DNA from: Silene latifolia
Lineage: Eukaryota > Streptophyta > Magnoliopsida > Caryophyllales > Caryophyllaceae
NCBI RefSeq assembly: GCF_048544455.1
Contig: NC_133529.1
Location: forward strand, 59,280,271-59,344,270
Direction: 5' to 3'
Length of the DNA stretch: 64,000 nucleotides
Both the position numbers and the translations under genes were made by a program. This document shows positions 34,770 to 48,100 of the stretch, piece after piece. The notes beneath the pieces are model-generated. The model saw only the letters and a list, made by a program, of their open reading frames with translations. It had not been told where the DNA came from and ran no database searches. Positions within the stretch are counted from its first letter, which is position 1. The number at the start of each line of letters is the position of its first letter.

Positions 34770-35045
34770 CCGCTCGATCGAGTAAGTGCCTTACTCGATC
34801 GAGTAAGTGTGTTTTATGGGTTTGTTTTGACGGGTTTTGCTAATAACGCGAGATTAATATAAAAGGCTTCCGTCATTTTCTTTAATCACTTTTCACCTTT
34901 CTAAACCTTTCAAAAGAAAAATAAGTTACGTAGTTCTCTCTCGTCGCGTTGTTGGCAAATCCTAATGGCTAGAGTCGTCGGATCGTTAAGTTCTTTATGC
35001 CGTTGAGACCGTCGTATTGTGGGTAAGCTCCTAGTATGATTTTTA
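34770..35045 (+). repeat. Gypsy C partial 5' LTR
   Basis: Nearly identical to 38541-38820 of the 3' LTR, including TATA box and the GGTAAGCTCCTAGTATG end. The U3 start and the last ~985 bp are missing. Confidence 0.75.
34858..34866 (+). promoter_or_regulatory. TATA box, gypsy C 5' LTR copy
   Basis: TATAAAAGG 45-60 bp after two CTCGATCGAG palindromes. The identical arrangement is found in the 3' LTR. Confidence 0.6.
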
Positions 35046-38000
35046 TTTTGTTTTTTTGTTGTGGGTCATATGCTTATCTTTTGACTCTGTTGCCTATTAT
35101 GTTTAATTCAAAGGTGTTATATTTCTTCTTTATGCATTGTTTAACGTGTGTGTCGGTCTTGATGCGTAAGTTACCCAATCTTATGATGTAAAGAGTGGCA
35201 CCTATGGTGAGTACGAGTTCGGTGGGGAGGACATGAGTTATATGTGGTTGTGATAGATAGTGGAAAAAGAAAAGGAAGATCGGAATGGCTTATTGAGGAT
35301 TGGAGCATCTTTTGTGAGATAGGATGAGTGATATGATTGTGTGTTGAGTAATGTAAAGGTAAGTGAATGTGGGCAAGGAATAATGTGAGTCTAAGGAACG
35401 TGAGAATGGAAAGATTGAAAGGAAGGATGTGGGTAGTAGCAACTTGAGATGTGTAAAGAAGTATGGAGGGAGGTGGTTAGGAGACGTGTGGGTTAAGAAT
35501 ATATGTAGTGAAAGTTCATTTTAAAGGGATTGAGAAGAGCGGTATATAGTGAACTTAGTGGAGACATGTCGCGACGTGGATTTGCAGGTAGTGAGTGAGT
35601 TTGGGAATTTGTAGTATCAAAAGGTGAAACTAATGTGTGATTTCTTTGGGCAAGTAACGGTATGAAATGAGTTTTGGGATTCTAGAAAAAAGGGGGGGGG
35701 GGGGTGATTGGAGAACAGTGTGAGTGATAGCATGAGATGGTCTGGACTGATTGGTGATAAGTGTGAGTAATAGCATGATAAGAGAAGATCCATGGTAAGA
35801 AAGAGGGAGATGATATTAATAAGAAATAATGGGATTTGAGCTTTGGAGCAATGAGAAGGTAACCGAGGCACTAAAGAGTTAGGTAGAAGTAATAAGGAGT
35901 TGAGCTATTAATTGGTATTGTTGAGTGCAAAGAGAAAAGAAGGATAAGAGTAAGCTGAGAAAAGATGTCGGCCGGAGTTATGTGATATAGAAGCCAGGAA
36001 TCGTCCAGATGTATGATACTGTCATGAGGATGTTAGTTAATGGTTATATAGGAGTTTCAGGACAACATGATTAGTCATGAGTTTCGGGGAATTAAGGAAA
36101 GTAGGGAGCCGGGTAAAGAATTTGCACGATATGAAATCTTGGTGGTGAGTTGGGTGACGATACAATTAAGGATGCAATTGGAAATAGCGTTGAGGTAATT
36201 TTTGTTGACGGGTTTGATGTTCGTTATTTGGGATGTTAACCAAAGATAGGAAAGAATAGTGATGTTTAGAGATGAGTGTAAGAGGTTTGTTATACGAGTA
36301 GTGGTGGTATTGTGGTGTTGTCACTAGTGGTTAAGGGTGATGATAGATAAGAAAGATAACAATTCTAAATAGGTTGATTTTGTAGAGGCCGGATTGATAT
36401 GTACGTTCGTGAGGAAGTATAAGATGAGGTCTTAGGAGGCGGTTGTTAGTAGTTGAGTATTAGCTGTATGGTTATATTTGGCATGGGGTGATGGTTATGC
36501 TAATGGGAGAATGTGTTATGAGGGGCATACGAGTTAAGCTCGGGCGAGAGGTAACTTTTATCAGGTGGTAACTTACGTGATCAGGATTGACTAGTTGGAT
36601 GTGGGTCTATGATGTGTGTAAATGTTTGTGTGAGGTTTTGACCTCACAAGAAGTGGTATTGTGTGATAATTATAAAGTTGTTATCTGAATTTTCTATATG
36701 TTGAGTACGGTAACCTAACTAAATGATATTAATAAAGGTAATAATTTGATTGATCTGGCATGGTTAGTTATAATTGTATGTGTATTTATAATACATGTGT
36801 ATTCCGTGAAATGGTAGGAATGATGTTCAGGAGGTGCTTATCTGTTTATTCATATAAAATGTTGCGTTCTGATTTAGTAAAGTGGATTTGAGTAAGTTTT
36901 CTTGTCCGAGAAGTTATTTCTGAGTCAGTGTTTATGGGATTGTGTATGTTGCGATGTCTCTCGGTGTGGTTGTGGTGCCTCGGGTGGTGATCCGGGCACG
37001 GTACTTCGTGTTGTGATGCGGGAATTTTCGCACTGCGGTGTGGCTGTTGGTTGCGGTGTTGCGATGCCGTCACCGGTTGTGGTAAAGTAGGCAAGATGAT
37101 TATGATACGAGTTTTCGAAAGTACATACCAATTATACATAGATTGTTGTTTTGTTTGCTGATGTTCCTTGTGAGTTTTGGTTAAACATGTAGACTGTTGT
37201 TTTGTTTATTGATGTTTCTTACTAGTTTAAGTTTGGGAATGAGGGTAGAGTATGATATGAAAGAGAGTTGTATATATTTTCGTTGTTGTCATGGTATAGC
37301 GATATTCTGTTGATGGGACACAGTTGTGAGAAGTTGTTACAGTAATTTTGATCTTGTTTTAAGATGAGGCATTGGTAGACATAGTAATGGCAAGTGAATA
37401 GTGGTTCATAATCTTTTATTGGGACAGTGAGTATAAGGTGTTGGAAATTAGTATCATGTTAAGTTATGAATGAGTTTTGCATTAATAAAAGAAAAGGAGT
37501 TGAGGATCTAGTGTGAGTGTGCGTAACAAGTGTGGATCGTGAGTTATGCTTTTCGCGATAGGTGTTTTATATAGAAAGGTATGTCGTGTTGCGGTAATGT
37601 GGAAGAGTTGGAGTGTTGGTTATGCTAAGGATTTTGTGGTATTGGTTAGATGGAGTGCAGAATGAGTTGAGGTATGAGAACTGTTTAAGTAAGAGAGCCT
37701 TGGAAATAGGAATGGTTATAGGTGTTGAGGTTATAGGCGGTTATCTCTGACATGTGGTGGTGATGAGGATAATGAGAAGATATAGCTAAGGCTTTAGTAT
37801 TAGTGAGTTACGAGGACGTAACATTTGTCTTAAGAGGAGTAGGATGCGATAAAAGAGAGTTTCATGGCTGTGCATGTTGTAGTATAATTGGAAGTAGAGT
37901 GTGGTGTAGCATAAAGGATGGATATTTGCGATTGATTTTATTAAAGATCATGGCCGTGCTTGTAGTAGTGTGATGTTTAGGAGTGTGAGAATATTTTGAT

Positions 38001-38384
38001 AGTGTTGACAATTGGATGACGAGGTTATGAGTGTGAGTAAACTTCGAGTACGAAGTTCCTTTTAAGGGTGGTAGAATGTAACATTCCGTTTGATGTTTGT
38101 GAGTGTCCTGCATCGCATTTTCTAGTGGATGCTATGTTACGGAGCTAGCAGCGTTTGTGGACGGTAGTTGGTTATGTATGGAGTTGGTGTCGAGAGAAAT
38201 ATAATATAGTTGATACGATATCGTGAGCCATGTTGTGAAAGTGGGAATAGTTGGTGTAGTTGGTGTTGGGAGTTCATGTTTTATAGGTTGGGGTTTTTTT
38301 TTAAGTTCTTAGTTGCGTTGTTGCGTCTTGGTCGAGTTAGTATGTTTGTTTTGAGTATGGGTTGAACTTCGGGGACAAAGTTCT
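35046..38384 (+). other. Gypsy C interior, non-coding
   Basis: G/A-rich plus strand (many GTGAG, GTTGAG, AGGAG words), no long frame. At 38,046-38,077 a second tract resembling a gypsy polypurine tract plus LTR start (AAGTTCCTTTTAAGGGTGG, then TGTAACATTCCG) suggests that an older related LTR end is buried inside. Confidence 0.5.
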
Positions 38385-38401
38385 TTTTAAGGAGGGAAGA
38401 C

Positions 38402-39805
38402 TGTAATACTACGGTTTTATGAGTCTATGGGTACTCTATTGAGTGGGGCTTACTTTGTCGAGTAAGTAGTTTTTGACGCAAAACAGTAGTCTGCCTGTAG
38501 GGTACTCGATCGAGTAGGTTGGGTACTCGATCGAGTAGGGGGCACTCGATCGAGTAAGTGCCTTACTCGATCGAGTAAGTGTGTTTTACGGGTTTGTTTT
38601 GAGGGGTTTTGCTAATAACGCGAGATTAATATAAAAGGCTTCCGTCATTTTCTTTAATCACTTTTCACCTTTCTAAACCTTTCAAAAGAAAAAGAAGTTA
38701 CGTAGTTCTCTCTCGTCGCGTTGTTGGCAAATCCTAATGGCTAGAGTCGTCGGATCGTTAAGTTCTTTATGCCGTTGAGACCGTCGTATTGTGGGTAAGC
38801 TCCTAGTATGATTTTTATATTGTTTCTTTGATTTTGGTTAAACCCTAATTTGGAGATTTGGGGGTTTTTATGATTGTATGATTAAGGTAGTATTTGTATG
38901 GATTTATGTATAGGAGGAGGCTTTGTTGAGGAGAGATTCTCAGTAGCTGCTTAGATCGTCTGAGTCTGTGATTGCTTTCCAGGTAGGGTTTCCCTATTCA
39001 TTATTAATTACATAATGTGTGGTGATGGTTGCTGTGATTAAAGGTTGATTGTGTTGTTAAGTTGTTAGACAGTTGTTGATTTTATATTGTTGATTGGTTT
39101 TTTGATGTCTGTGATCTTCGGGCGCGTCCCTGGCTGAGTGGAGTCACTTGCGGGAGTGGCTTCACGCCCTTGGTTCGCCCTCTGTGGAACCCGCCACAAG
39201 AGAGGATGTGCACATTAAGGAAACTTGGGTTTATCGCTCACTGGTGATAAGCTGGGATTTGGTGGGTACGGTTGCGGTCCCCCACTGGCGGTGTGGAGTA
39301 CTTGTTGCGATGGGTAATCTAGCAGGACTACACACTTTAGTGTGTAGTCAGTTGTTTGGAGATTGGTTATGGAGACTGGAGAATTGTTGTGTTGTTGAGC
39401 TGTTTTGGCATTTGTTTCGTTGTGGCTGTTGTTGTTTTTATGTAATCAGTACTGACCCCATTAAATGTTTTAAAAACTGTGGTGATCCATTCGGGGGTGG
39501 TGAGCATTTATTGAGCAGGTATGAGACGATGCACATGGGATAGCTGGGATGAGTCATCACGTTGCAGTTTTAGAAGTCTTCCGCTGTGTCGAACATTTTG
39601 TAGTTGTTTAGTAGTTGACAGTTTTGAGAACCTTGGATTTCCTTTTATCAGTTTGGAGTTTGACTTGTATCACTTAAACTTTATTATTATTAAAGTACGT
39701 TTCGTTATTGTCTATTTGATTATCATTGCGTCGGGTAACCGAGATGGTAGCATTTTCATGCCTTAAGTGGTCCTCGTAAGGCACTTGGAGTATGGGGGTG
39801 TTACA
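38402..39805 (+). repeat. Gypsy C 3' LTR
   Basis: TG...CA ends, 1,404 bp, four CTCGATCGAG palindromes at 38503-38580, TATA box at 38630. Its distal half is homologous to the gypsy B LTR on the opposite strand, and about 39,120-39,300 includes GGCGCGTCCCTGGCTGAGTG and the CACTGGCGG region where CACTA B inserted in gypsy B. Confidence 0.8.
38630..38638 (+). promoter_or_regulatory. TATA box, gypsy C 3' LTR
   Basis: TATAAAAGG about 50 bp downstream of the palindrome array. Confidence 0.6.
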
Positions 39806-41522
39806 GCGTGCCACTTGAAGTTCAAGGGACCAATGGAGTTGGTTTCCGAATTTCTAAATGGAATATTGGATTTTCTATTTTAGGAAGGCCATACTAGGAA
39901 ATTTATTTATTGCTTTGCATTTTTCTTTTATATGTTGCATGCATTGCCAAATCGCCATAAACAACACATGCATATCATATCGAGTATTCGACCGTGTCAA
40001 TTATAATTATCGTTAATTCGAAAATTTAGTTCACTTAAATTTGATAGATAATAAATTGACTCCACCTCTCACGTTATTAAGATTGAGACATAGCCTTACC
40101 AAATAGTAGGAACCCATGAATCCCAATTTATTAGGGGTACAATACGGTATTGAAATATTATACCTGGGTGCTTTCTTTTAATGTTGGGTAAGTGGGGTAA
40201 TAAAATGTTATTACATTTCGAAATTTGGTTGATCTCAACGAAAGTATTAGAGGGACCGTTGTCCCAATAGGTTCGGGCTAAAGATGAACTTAATGTAATT
40301 TCATCGACCAAGAGTTCTAAGTGTAGAATTGGTTAAATGAGTTAACCCACTAAATTGTATTAGTAAAGGTTGTAGAGGGACCGTTGTCCCACAATCGAGC
40401 TAGTATGGATTTGGATCTCGAAATCATTTATATAATTGGGTGGAGGTCATTATATAAATGCTAAAACATGCTAAAATATTTTCTTATATAACGATGAATA
40501 TTTGTTTTTCCCGCTATTTCGTTGTTTTAATGTTGTTCTATTTCATTAATCCTTATCATATACGATATCAATTCGATTATAACACGAGTCTCCACTAAAA
40601 CACTATTGCTAACGACAAAAAGAATTTCTTTCTAAATCCGCAAAAGAACCATATCATAGGTTGTGGACTAGCTCCATAGGAATCGTTCTATTCCATAGAA
40701 CTCGATAAGAATCATCCTATACAAATATAAGATTAACATCTTAAATTCCTTACATACCTATATATAATTTCTTATGAAGAAGTATGATTAGAAGTGATGA
40801 TTAGTCAAAATATGTTTTGATAATATCTTTTATGTATCCACGGTTTAAAAGTCTTATTGCTCAACCTAAACACTTGTCATCAAGCACTTAAGTTGTTAAG
40901 AACATGACAATGTTAAATTGGTAAATTAATTTGTTAGAAATTTTGATTAACCAAATACCACAATAGAGTTAACCCTTGTGAAGGATTAACTAGGAATTTA
41001 AATGAAGATAAGTCTTCATCAAGTAGAACTTCTTGAAGTCAGTGGGAGGAATAAGAAGTAAAGTACCTATCGTAATTGTTAAGGATAGAACTAGGCTCGA
41101 AAGAGAAAGTGTTAGACACTAAAATAGAGACAAACCCCAAATAAGTAAAGATCTAGGAAGTTGGTCGTGTGACTCCAACATATTCCTTCCTGAATATCTA
41201 TGACATTGACATTACATTCTTGCCAATTACCACAACATGAGTATTTGATACAAATTTGTGGATTTCGTCACGATATTTGGCATTATCGTGTGACGACTAG
41301 CAAGAATAAGTTCAGAAATTTGCATGAATAGAACTAGGGTAGTTGCCATTTCATCCATGAACATATGAATGTTGTAATGTCCTTATTTTAGTTTTGTATT
41401 TAGAAATGTATCTCAATAATTGTTATGATTTATACTAACTCTAAATAAGAATATAATTCAAGTTTTTGTATAAAACGCAAGGGGTTTCTCTATTATGCAA
41501 TTAAAACAAGCGATGTGCCCTT
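39806..41522 (+). other. Copia A interior, middle piece
   Basis: Resumes copia A after gypsy C (AAGTTCAAGGGACCAATGG, matching reversed copia D at 47,495-47,515). It is decayed, with stops in all frames. Words such as AGGGACCGTTGTCCC recur (40,251 and 40,375). It probably covers the leader and the gag start; no domain can be called. Confidence 0.5.
41518..41522. repeat. CCCTT target-site duplication, left of copia D
   Basis: CCCTT here and at 50196-50200, directly outside the LTRs. Confidence 0.85.
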
Positions 41523-42775
41523 TGAAGGAAATGTAGATTCATATACATTCTAACATACTCATATATGTTAAAATAATTTGTCATAAAATTAAATACGGAT
41601 TTTATGCATGCAAACAAATAATAAATTAGAGAAGAAATCACCCTTACATTGTAATTTCGGTTCTTATGGGCACAAGTGAGTTCACCTACTCACTTGTTCT
41701 TGAGCTCTCCAAATGGAAGAACAAGATCCAAGTATAGGATCTCTCCCTAAGCTTTATACCCAAGGCTTTCTCTTAATTTAATTAATATTACATGAACTAG
41801 TATAATATTAATGTAGTAGAAAAATGACCCAAAAACATTTTTGGTCTTGCTCCTAAAACCGTGTAGGAGAAGAGGAGATGGAAGATTATTTGTTTTCTCT
41901 TTCTAAAACTTATCTTGTAAAAGAATGAATAATTATATTTTTTTTTCATCCACCCTTCATATGGTGAATAAAAATAATAAGCAAAAGAATCCCTTGTTCT
42001 ATCCAAGGGAGAACCGGGTAGGGTGGTAAGAATTGGCCTATGCATGGCCTTTGTGCTCTTACACAAAAGACTCTAGGCATGCAAGCCTATATGGGAAATA
42101 ATGATGAATCCCACTAATCTTAATTAACACAATACAATTTGTTAATCACTCCCATATTTCGGTCCACTAAAGATAAAATGGAATCCATTTTATTTTTGTC
42201 AATTGTCAATATGTCACATGTCATATGTGACATAAATTTTTTATGTATTTTTAACATATTAAAAATCAACGTATTAATAAAAATACGTCATATACAAAAA
42301 TCGACTTAGTAATTTCATAATTACTTGTACCAAAATTTTACCAATTATAAATCACAACAGATTGTATTTATAATAATTCATTCAAATTTAATTGTTACAT
42401 TAAACAATTATTTCATCCGAGTAATTATACAATTTGATTACTCAGACCGTATCTCATTTAATCACATTTCAATTTGATACGTAAATTTTACTTCCAAAAT
42501 CGTCCGTCAATTTTCAAGTAATTTAATTAACTCGTAACATTGTACGATTAATTAAATAATCAATTAAGAGTATTGCCCTATAGGTATGACCTAGGGGGTC
42601 AACTGATCACCACCGTCGCACGACAGTAATGTCAAACTCTAGTCAGCCAATCATTACCGATATATGTTGACCGTTGTGATAAAATATTACATCCCACATG
42701 TATTCTTAAAATGAGATTTAATAATGATATTTAAATCATGTGATCGCACTATTGTTGAGGACACATTTCCCAACA
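41523..42775 (-). repeat. Copia D 3' LTR
   Basis: On the plus strand it runs TGAAGGAAATG...CACATTTCCCAACA; on the element strand it starts TGTTGGGAAATGTGTCC. Confidence 0.9.
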
Positions 42776-42790
42776 ATCTCCCACTTGTCC
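42776..42790 (-). other. Copia D polypurine tract
   Basis: On the minus strand GGACAAGTGGGAGAT directly precedes the LTR start TGTTGGG, the common copia arrangement. It corresponds to GGACAAGTGAGAGAT in copia A. Confidence 0.8.
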
Positions 42791-43699
42791 TCGACAAGTG
42801 TGCGCCACCAATTCTCTTGTCCTATTACTATCTCCCACTCAATGCAAGGTGTCTTTCGGGTCGTACTTGCAAGTGATCATATCGAGAGTGGTTTCCTCGA
42901 TCTGGAGAATAACTGATTGACCGGATTTATCCACTCTGGATACCTTCCGAGCGTGGCCACGCATTTCCAGTTCATTACTCCTCGAGTGGCCCTGAGATAT
43001 TGTTTTAACCCTGACAAGGGGATGGACAATTCCTATCGCACTCATTCCCTTCGACTAGCCACACCATCATAACCCAAAATATGCCCATTTGACCCCATTT
43101 ACGAAGGTCGTAGTAACACAAATCAAAGTTAATCGAAACTGTGCCATCTTAGGTGAATAGTCTTTAGTCAAAAGAATCGACTCATTAGAATACTATAGTA
43201 GCTCTCGCCACGACCAGGCTATATAAATTGCCAGAACTCTATAAGCGGTCATAAGGCCCGACAAAAAGTTCCTAACAGTTTGCCTATGTGATCGACTAGT
43301 CATCTCACATGACTCTATGGCATTTAAACTTGCCATCAATCGCATCACACTCTAGTCACTTCGAGACGTCACCTCATACAAGTGACTATGGGCGAATACC
43401 ATGCTAATCCGTGTTCACTTTAACGGGGTTCAATTGTCTCTACAACCCGTTTGGATGTAACAAGGTATAATAAAAGAGTTTTAAAGTAAAACTCGAACGA
43501 CAAATGCGATTATCACATATGAATAGTCAATGCTTGATTACTATTTCATAATCTATAATCTAATTTGATCTTGTATGTAGTTGTTCATTTCAATTCAGTT
43601 GAAATGGCATGACTCATCATGTTTAGCCTTTGAGAAGGCTTTGGTCAATTTCTTGTACCTTACTCAACCTTACTACATACTCGTTTTCCTTTGTAATGT

Positions 43700-45100
43700 A
43701 TACATTTGCATCACAAAACTTTCTGAGTACGTGTCGAGATCCAATCAAGACATAGGTTCTCTAGCCTAAGAATAGCTCCCACTGTTTTCACAGTGTGTGG
43801 GACTCATCCTCTTGCACATCTCATGATTGCAAGTGTACTCAATTTCCGTTATAAATATCTCTTATTGTTCTTTATTGTCTAGAACGATTCTAGAAAATCT
43901 ACTTCTTAATTAACATAGCCACAATGGTATCTTAACCATCCTAATGTGTTTTGATTATGGTTTTGTCGGAAACCATGCGCAACCTCAATTGTCAATTGTC
44001 ACTTGTGTAACACCCTTACACAAAATTGCATCATAAACACTTTGCTTTACTTCCTTAATGCTTCTGCATGCACTTAAGGGTAATCTATATGGCTTACTTG
44101 GCAAGGATTACTTAAATTCGATTTTGAAAACAATTCATCATACTCAAAGCATATGAAGTGTTATACATCATTATTCATTTAATTGATCCGGCAGCGGAAG
44201 CAAATGGAATCAATCAAATATGTTCAAATTAATTGAACTAGTCATGAATCTTATCAACATAAGACTTCTTATTCGACGCTAATATCATGTGGATTTATCT
44301 TCATAAATCCGGATATTCCAGATGTATTATAATACTCCAAAAGTCTTAAATCATTCTCAATGATCAATATGTCATCCACATATCGGACTAATTAAAATTT
44401 CCGTAACTCCCACTAAACTCCATGTATAAACTCAACTTCTCGACTTACCGAGAAATGTTTTATCACATGATCAAAATGTTGATTCCAACTCATTGATGTC
44501 CTACTTAAGACCCTCTCTTAAGTTTCACATTATCTTAGGATTGCAAGAATCTACAAAACTCATGACATGTATTGAATACATTCCTTCTTTTGAAGAAGTG
44601 AGTTTTAGATTCACTTGCTACGTATTTCATAACCTCATAATGAAACACAATCCCTAAGAAGATCCAAATAGACTTAAGCATTTTAATTAGTGCAAAATCC
44701 TTTGCAACCAATCTTGCTATGAAATATCTCTTTATTAGTGCAAAACCCTTTGTCACTAATCAAGCCTTTTTATTTTGGATTTTCATGGCTCTAAGCCTTG
44801 TATTGAGTTTTGACTTGAACACTCTTATGTAAGTCATATGTTCATTACTTCCTAGAAGCAATCAACTTGAATCAAACAATTTCTTTGTAAGTTATAAGCT
44901 CTTTACTTTCTTAAAAGTAGCATGAATTCATCATTTTTAACAAGTGACGAATTTAACCTCCTAGGTTTTGAAGAAACAATGTCTTACACAAAACGTCTCA
45001 TGTAGCCAAGAAAGACCAGTTTCTTGCGACATAACATTCTTTGTGGCTCTTGAAATAATTTCTCCCACTCTGTCTTCTAGAAATAAACTTGTATTTTAGA
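43700..45100 (-). pseudogene. Copia D reverse transcriptase / RNase H remnant
   Basis: On the minus strand the RT catalytic motif YVDDILIIE is still readable at 44382-44356. Downstream (about 43,810-43,750) a degraded SGS / AREPMS stretch matches the RNase H region with AKEPRSH in related elements. Stops and frameshifts fill the rest. Copia A carries the same region at 51,000-52,230 with the catalytic Asp changed. Confidence 0.6.
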
Positions 45101-48100
45101 AAGACAGCTTCACGAGCCGCAAATCCGTCGTACTCGTGATAATTGAAAGGGAAAATGAGCATTTGTTTCTTTGTGAAAACTTACAAATATGGCACATTAC
45201 CATTTCATATCTCATATGATTTAGTGGAAAATAAATTAGACAAAAATGATAAATTCCCCAAAAGGATCAAGTAACTCAAAGTTACTTGATTGAAGTCCAA
45301 ACCATATCGAATAGCGTTTGAATTCATATCCAACCACACATTATTCAATAATGCGTGTTAAGAGAGATTAATTTGTGATACTATATCACAATTCATTTGG
45401 CTTATATCAAAGTCTTCACTTTGATAATCCCATCACGACTAAATCGTAATTCCTTGAACTCTTTGAAATTCTTCAAAGATTTCTCTATTTACCTTATTAA
45501 GTGAACATATTAGCGTAAACTTAAATCGTTGGTAAAGAAAATGATTAACCTATTTTGGATCAATGATTTACAACCTCGATCTCCTTTTCAACCAAAAGAC
45601 ACGAGATATCTTGCTTTGAATACAAGATACGCATATACCATTAACAATCTAATGGTTTCAAGAGTACTCGATAACTCTTTGCGTTCATTATTCCATCTTT
45701 TAAGGTTTAATCTTGGGTTACCAATTTGAATCTTGCATCATCTTCATGATATATCATTCTAGTTTGGTTTAGAATATAATCACCTTGATGATGGGCTAGC
45801 CATACATCAAATCGTGGTGTATAGGGTCACAAAGGTGAAAACCTATTTTGTATCTTTAACAAGTTTATATTCTTATTTAGAGTTTATGTACTTAATAGTC
45901 ACAATTAAGTACAACTCCAAACCCGAAAACTAGATTGAGTACACAATGACTCTATCTCTCGACATCATTGATGCTAGTCGTCATATTCTAATCATTCTAT
46001 GTATCAAGTACAACGATGTAAACCACCACCGGTTTCTAATATTGACAAAGTGGTACTAGCAAAATTTATGTTTAATCAAATAAACATTTTAAAGAAGAAG
46101 GTCCCATTAGATGTCCCACAACTAACTTGATAATTCTTCAATAATTTGGGGTAGTTTCCTTTCTCGTGTCCAACATTTAAGATAATGGAAACTTTATCGG
46201 TCGGGATTGATAGGTTTAGTATCGTCATTCTCAACAACTTTACCTTTAACATTACCTTGTATCAATTCCATTTACTTCTTGAACCTCGTCCTCATCTTAA
46301 CAGTTTAAGAGAACGCTCCCACTTATTTCAATGAGTCTTTGCTTTGAAAAGCAAAATTGAATTCACGAAGATCACTCTTCATTTGTTCGTTTTAGTCTTA
46401 AAACTTTCATTGAGGTGGTTGCGTTATTTTGGTCAATTACGAATTCTTGACAAAACTAATTACCAAATCGCTTCAAGGTACTTAATTCATTTAAGTACAT
46501 GGAAAAACAATCCATTGTAAGTAGATGTGTTAGTCTAGAATCAAAAACCTGTTTGATAATGAATAACTTTAATCTATACTCTTTACAAGAGATCCTTAGC
46601 AATGGTTCATTTGAGGTTTTAGAAGCAAATTCATATTTGTATTTACTTACGAAATTTTAATGGAGATTTGAATCAAAAACGAAATGATATCGTATATGAA
46701 TGGTGGTAAAGAAATAGAACAATATTATAACGGAATAATGGAAAACTTAACATTCATCGTTTTATTAATACATGTAAATAACAAGTAAGGCATTTACATA
46801 GTGACCTCTACCCAACTATGATAAATGATTCCAAGACCCAAATTCATATTAACTTGGGCACGGTGTGGCCGATGAAACCCTTATCAATATAACTCGGTGG
46901 ATTAACGCTTTAATCGATTCTACTTTTAGAACTCTTGGTCGATAATATTACATTAACATATATCTTTAGCCCAAAACACATTCAACAAGGGGACGGTGTG
47001 GCCGATAAAACCCTTATCGAAAAACTTTTGTTGAGTTCAATCCAAATTTCGAATAAATGTGTCCATGATCCAAACCCACATTAACTTGGGCACGGTGTGG
47101 CCGATGAAACCCTTATCAACATGAATTCGGTGGATAGACATTTATCACCCACTTCCCCTACGTAACAAGGTTTGTACCCGGTGTGGCCGAGTGCACTCCC
47201 TCACGAAATAGGTTTTCATGGTTTCTACTCTTTGGTAAGGCTATGTCTCAATTAATTGTTTTAGCGAGAGGTCATGTCAAATTATTATCTATCACGTTTT
47301 AAGTGAACTAAAGCGGTGAACTACGATAATTATATTTGACACGGTCGATAAACTCGATGAGACAATGCATGTTTAGTTATGGCGATTTAGCGATGCATGT
47401 GACATAAAATAAAATGCAAGCATAAAAGTAAATAAATCCTAGTATGGCCTTCCTAATATAGAAAAACTATTTAACTATTACATATTCGGAAACCAACTCC
47501 ATTGGTCCCTTGAACTTCGGTTGGCACGCATCTCGAGGTAACACCGTCTTTATGTATCGCCATTCTTGAAAAATCCGTCTTTGGGAACTCCGGAATGAAT
47601 AAAATTACATAATAAATTACATAATTTCCTATTATACATTTGTAACTAAAATAAAATAAATCTATTAAATTACAAAACGGTGATACGAGATCACAATAAA
47701 AATTACAACCGAATCGATATTCCCATACATTTCGGAAATACCAATTAAAATCTAAGGCCATACTAAGTAAAATTACATAATTCAAAAATTACATAAATTA
47801 AAATTATGACAATCATAAAGAAAATGCAGCATTATAATATGTATGAACATGCTCAATTTTATGCTAAATCGCCTTTAATTAGCCAATATCGTATATTACT
47901 CGGTTTTTACGGATTTGCGTGATTTCAACATTTTATAATCACAAAAATTACATAAACTCATATTTATGCATAAGTTAATTACCCTAACCTCTTAGGACTC
48001 AAAATATAGTCTTCACTAATAATTGACCATAATTAACCCATATCTTATAAAATTGTTCATAAATGGACTAAAATTACAAAAATAAGCTATTAAACTTCAA

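Larger units (their letters stand above)
34518..39805 (+). mobile_element. Ty3/gypsy element C, non-autonomous, with a chimeric 5' end
   Basis: 3' LTR 38402-39805 (TGTAATACTACGG...GGTGTTACA, 1,404 bp), polypurine tract 38385-38401. On the left, the LTR-like sequence starts only at about 34770 (GCTCGATCGAGTAAGTG) and matches the 3' LTR until about 35045; the 230 bp before it (34518-34748) do not match the LTR. The interior (35,050-38,384) is GA-rich on this strand with no coding capacity. It is flanked by GCGTG direct repeats in copia A. Because the left LTR lacks both ends, this is either a deletion/recombination product or an insertion captured with another element. Confidence 0.6.

Noticed and set aside
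36846..37139. 97-codon minus-strand His/Pro-rich frame and overlapping short frames
   Set aside because: In the non-coding gypsy C interior; low-complexity composition and no homology that I recognise.
39148..39543. 131-codon frame in the gypsy C LTR
   Set aside because: Lies wholly within the LTR and has no domain; the homologous gypsy B LTR does not keep it open.
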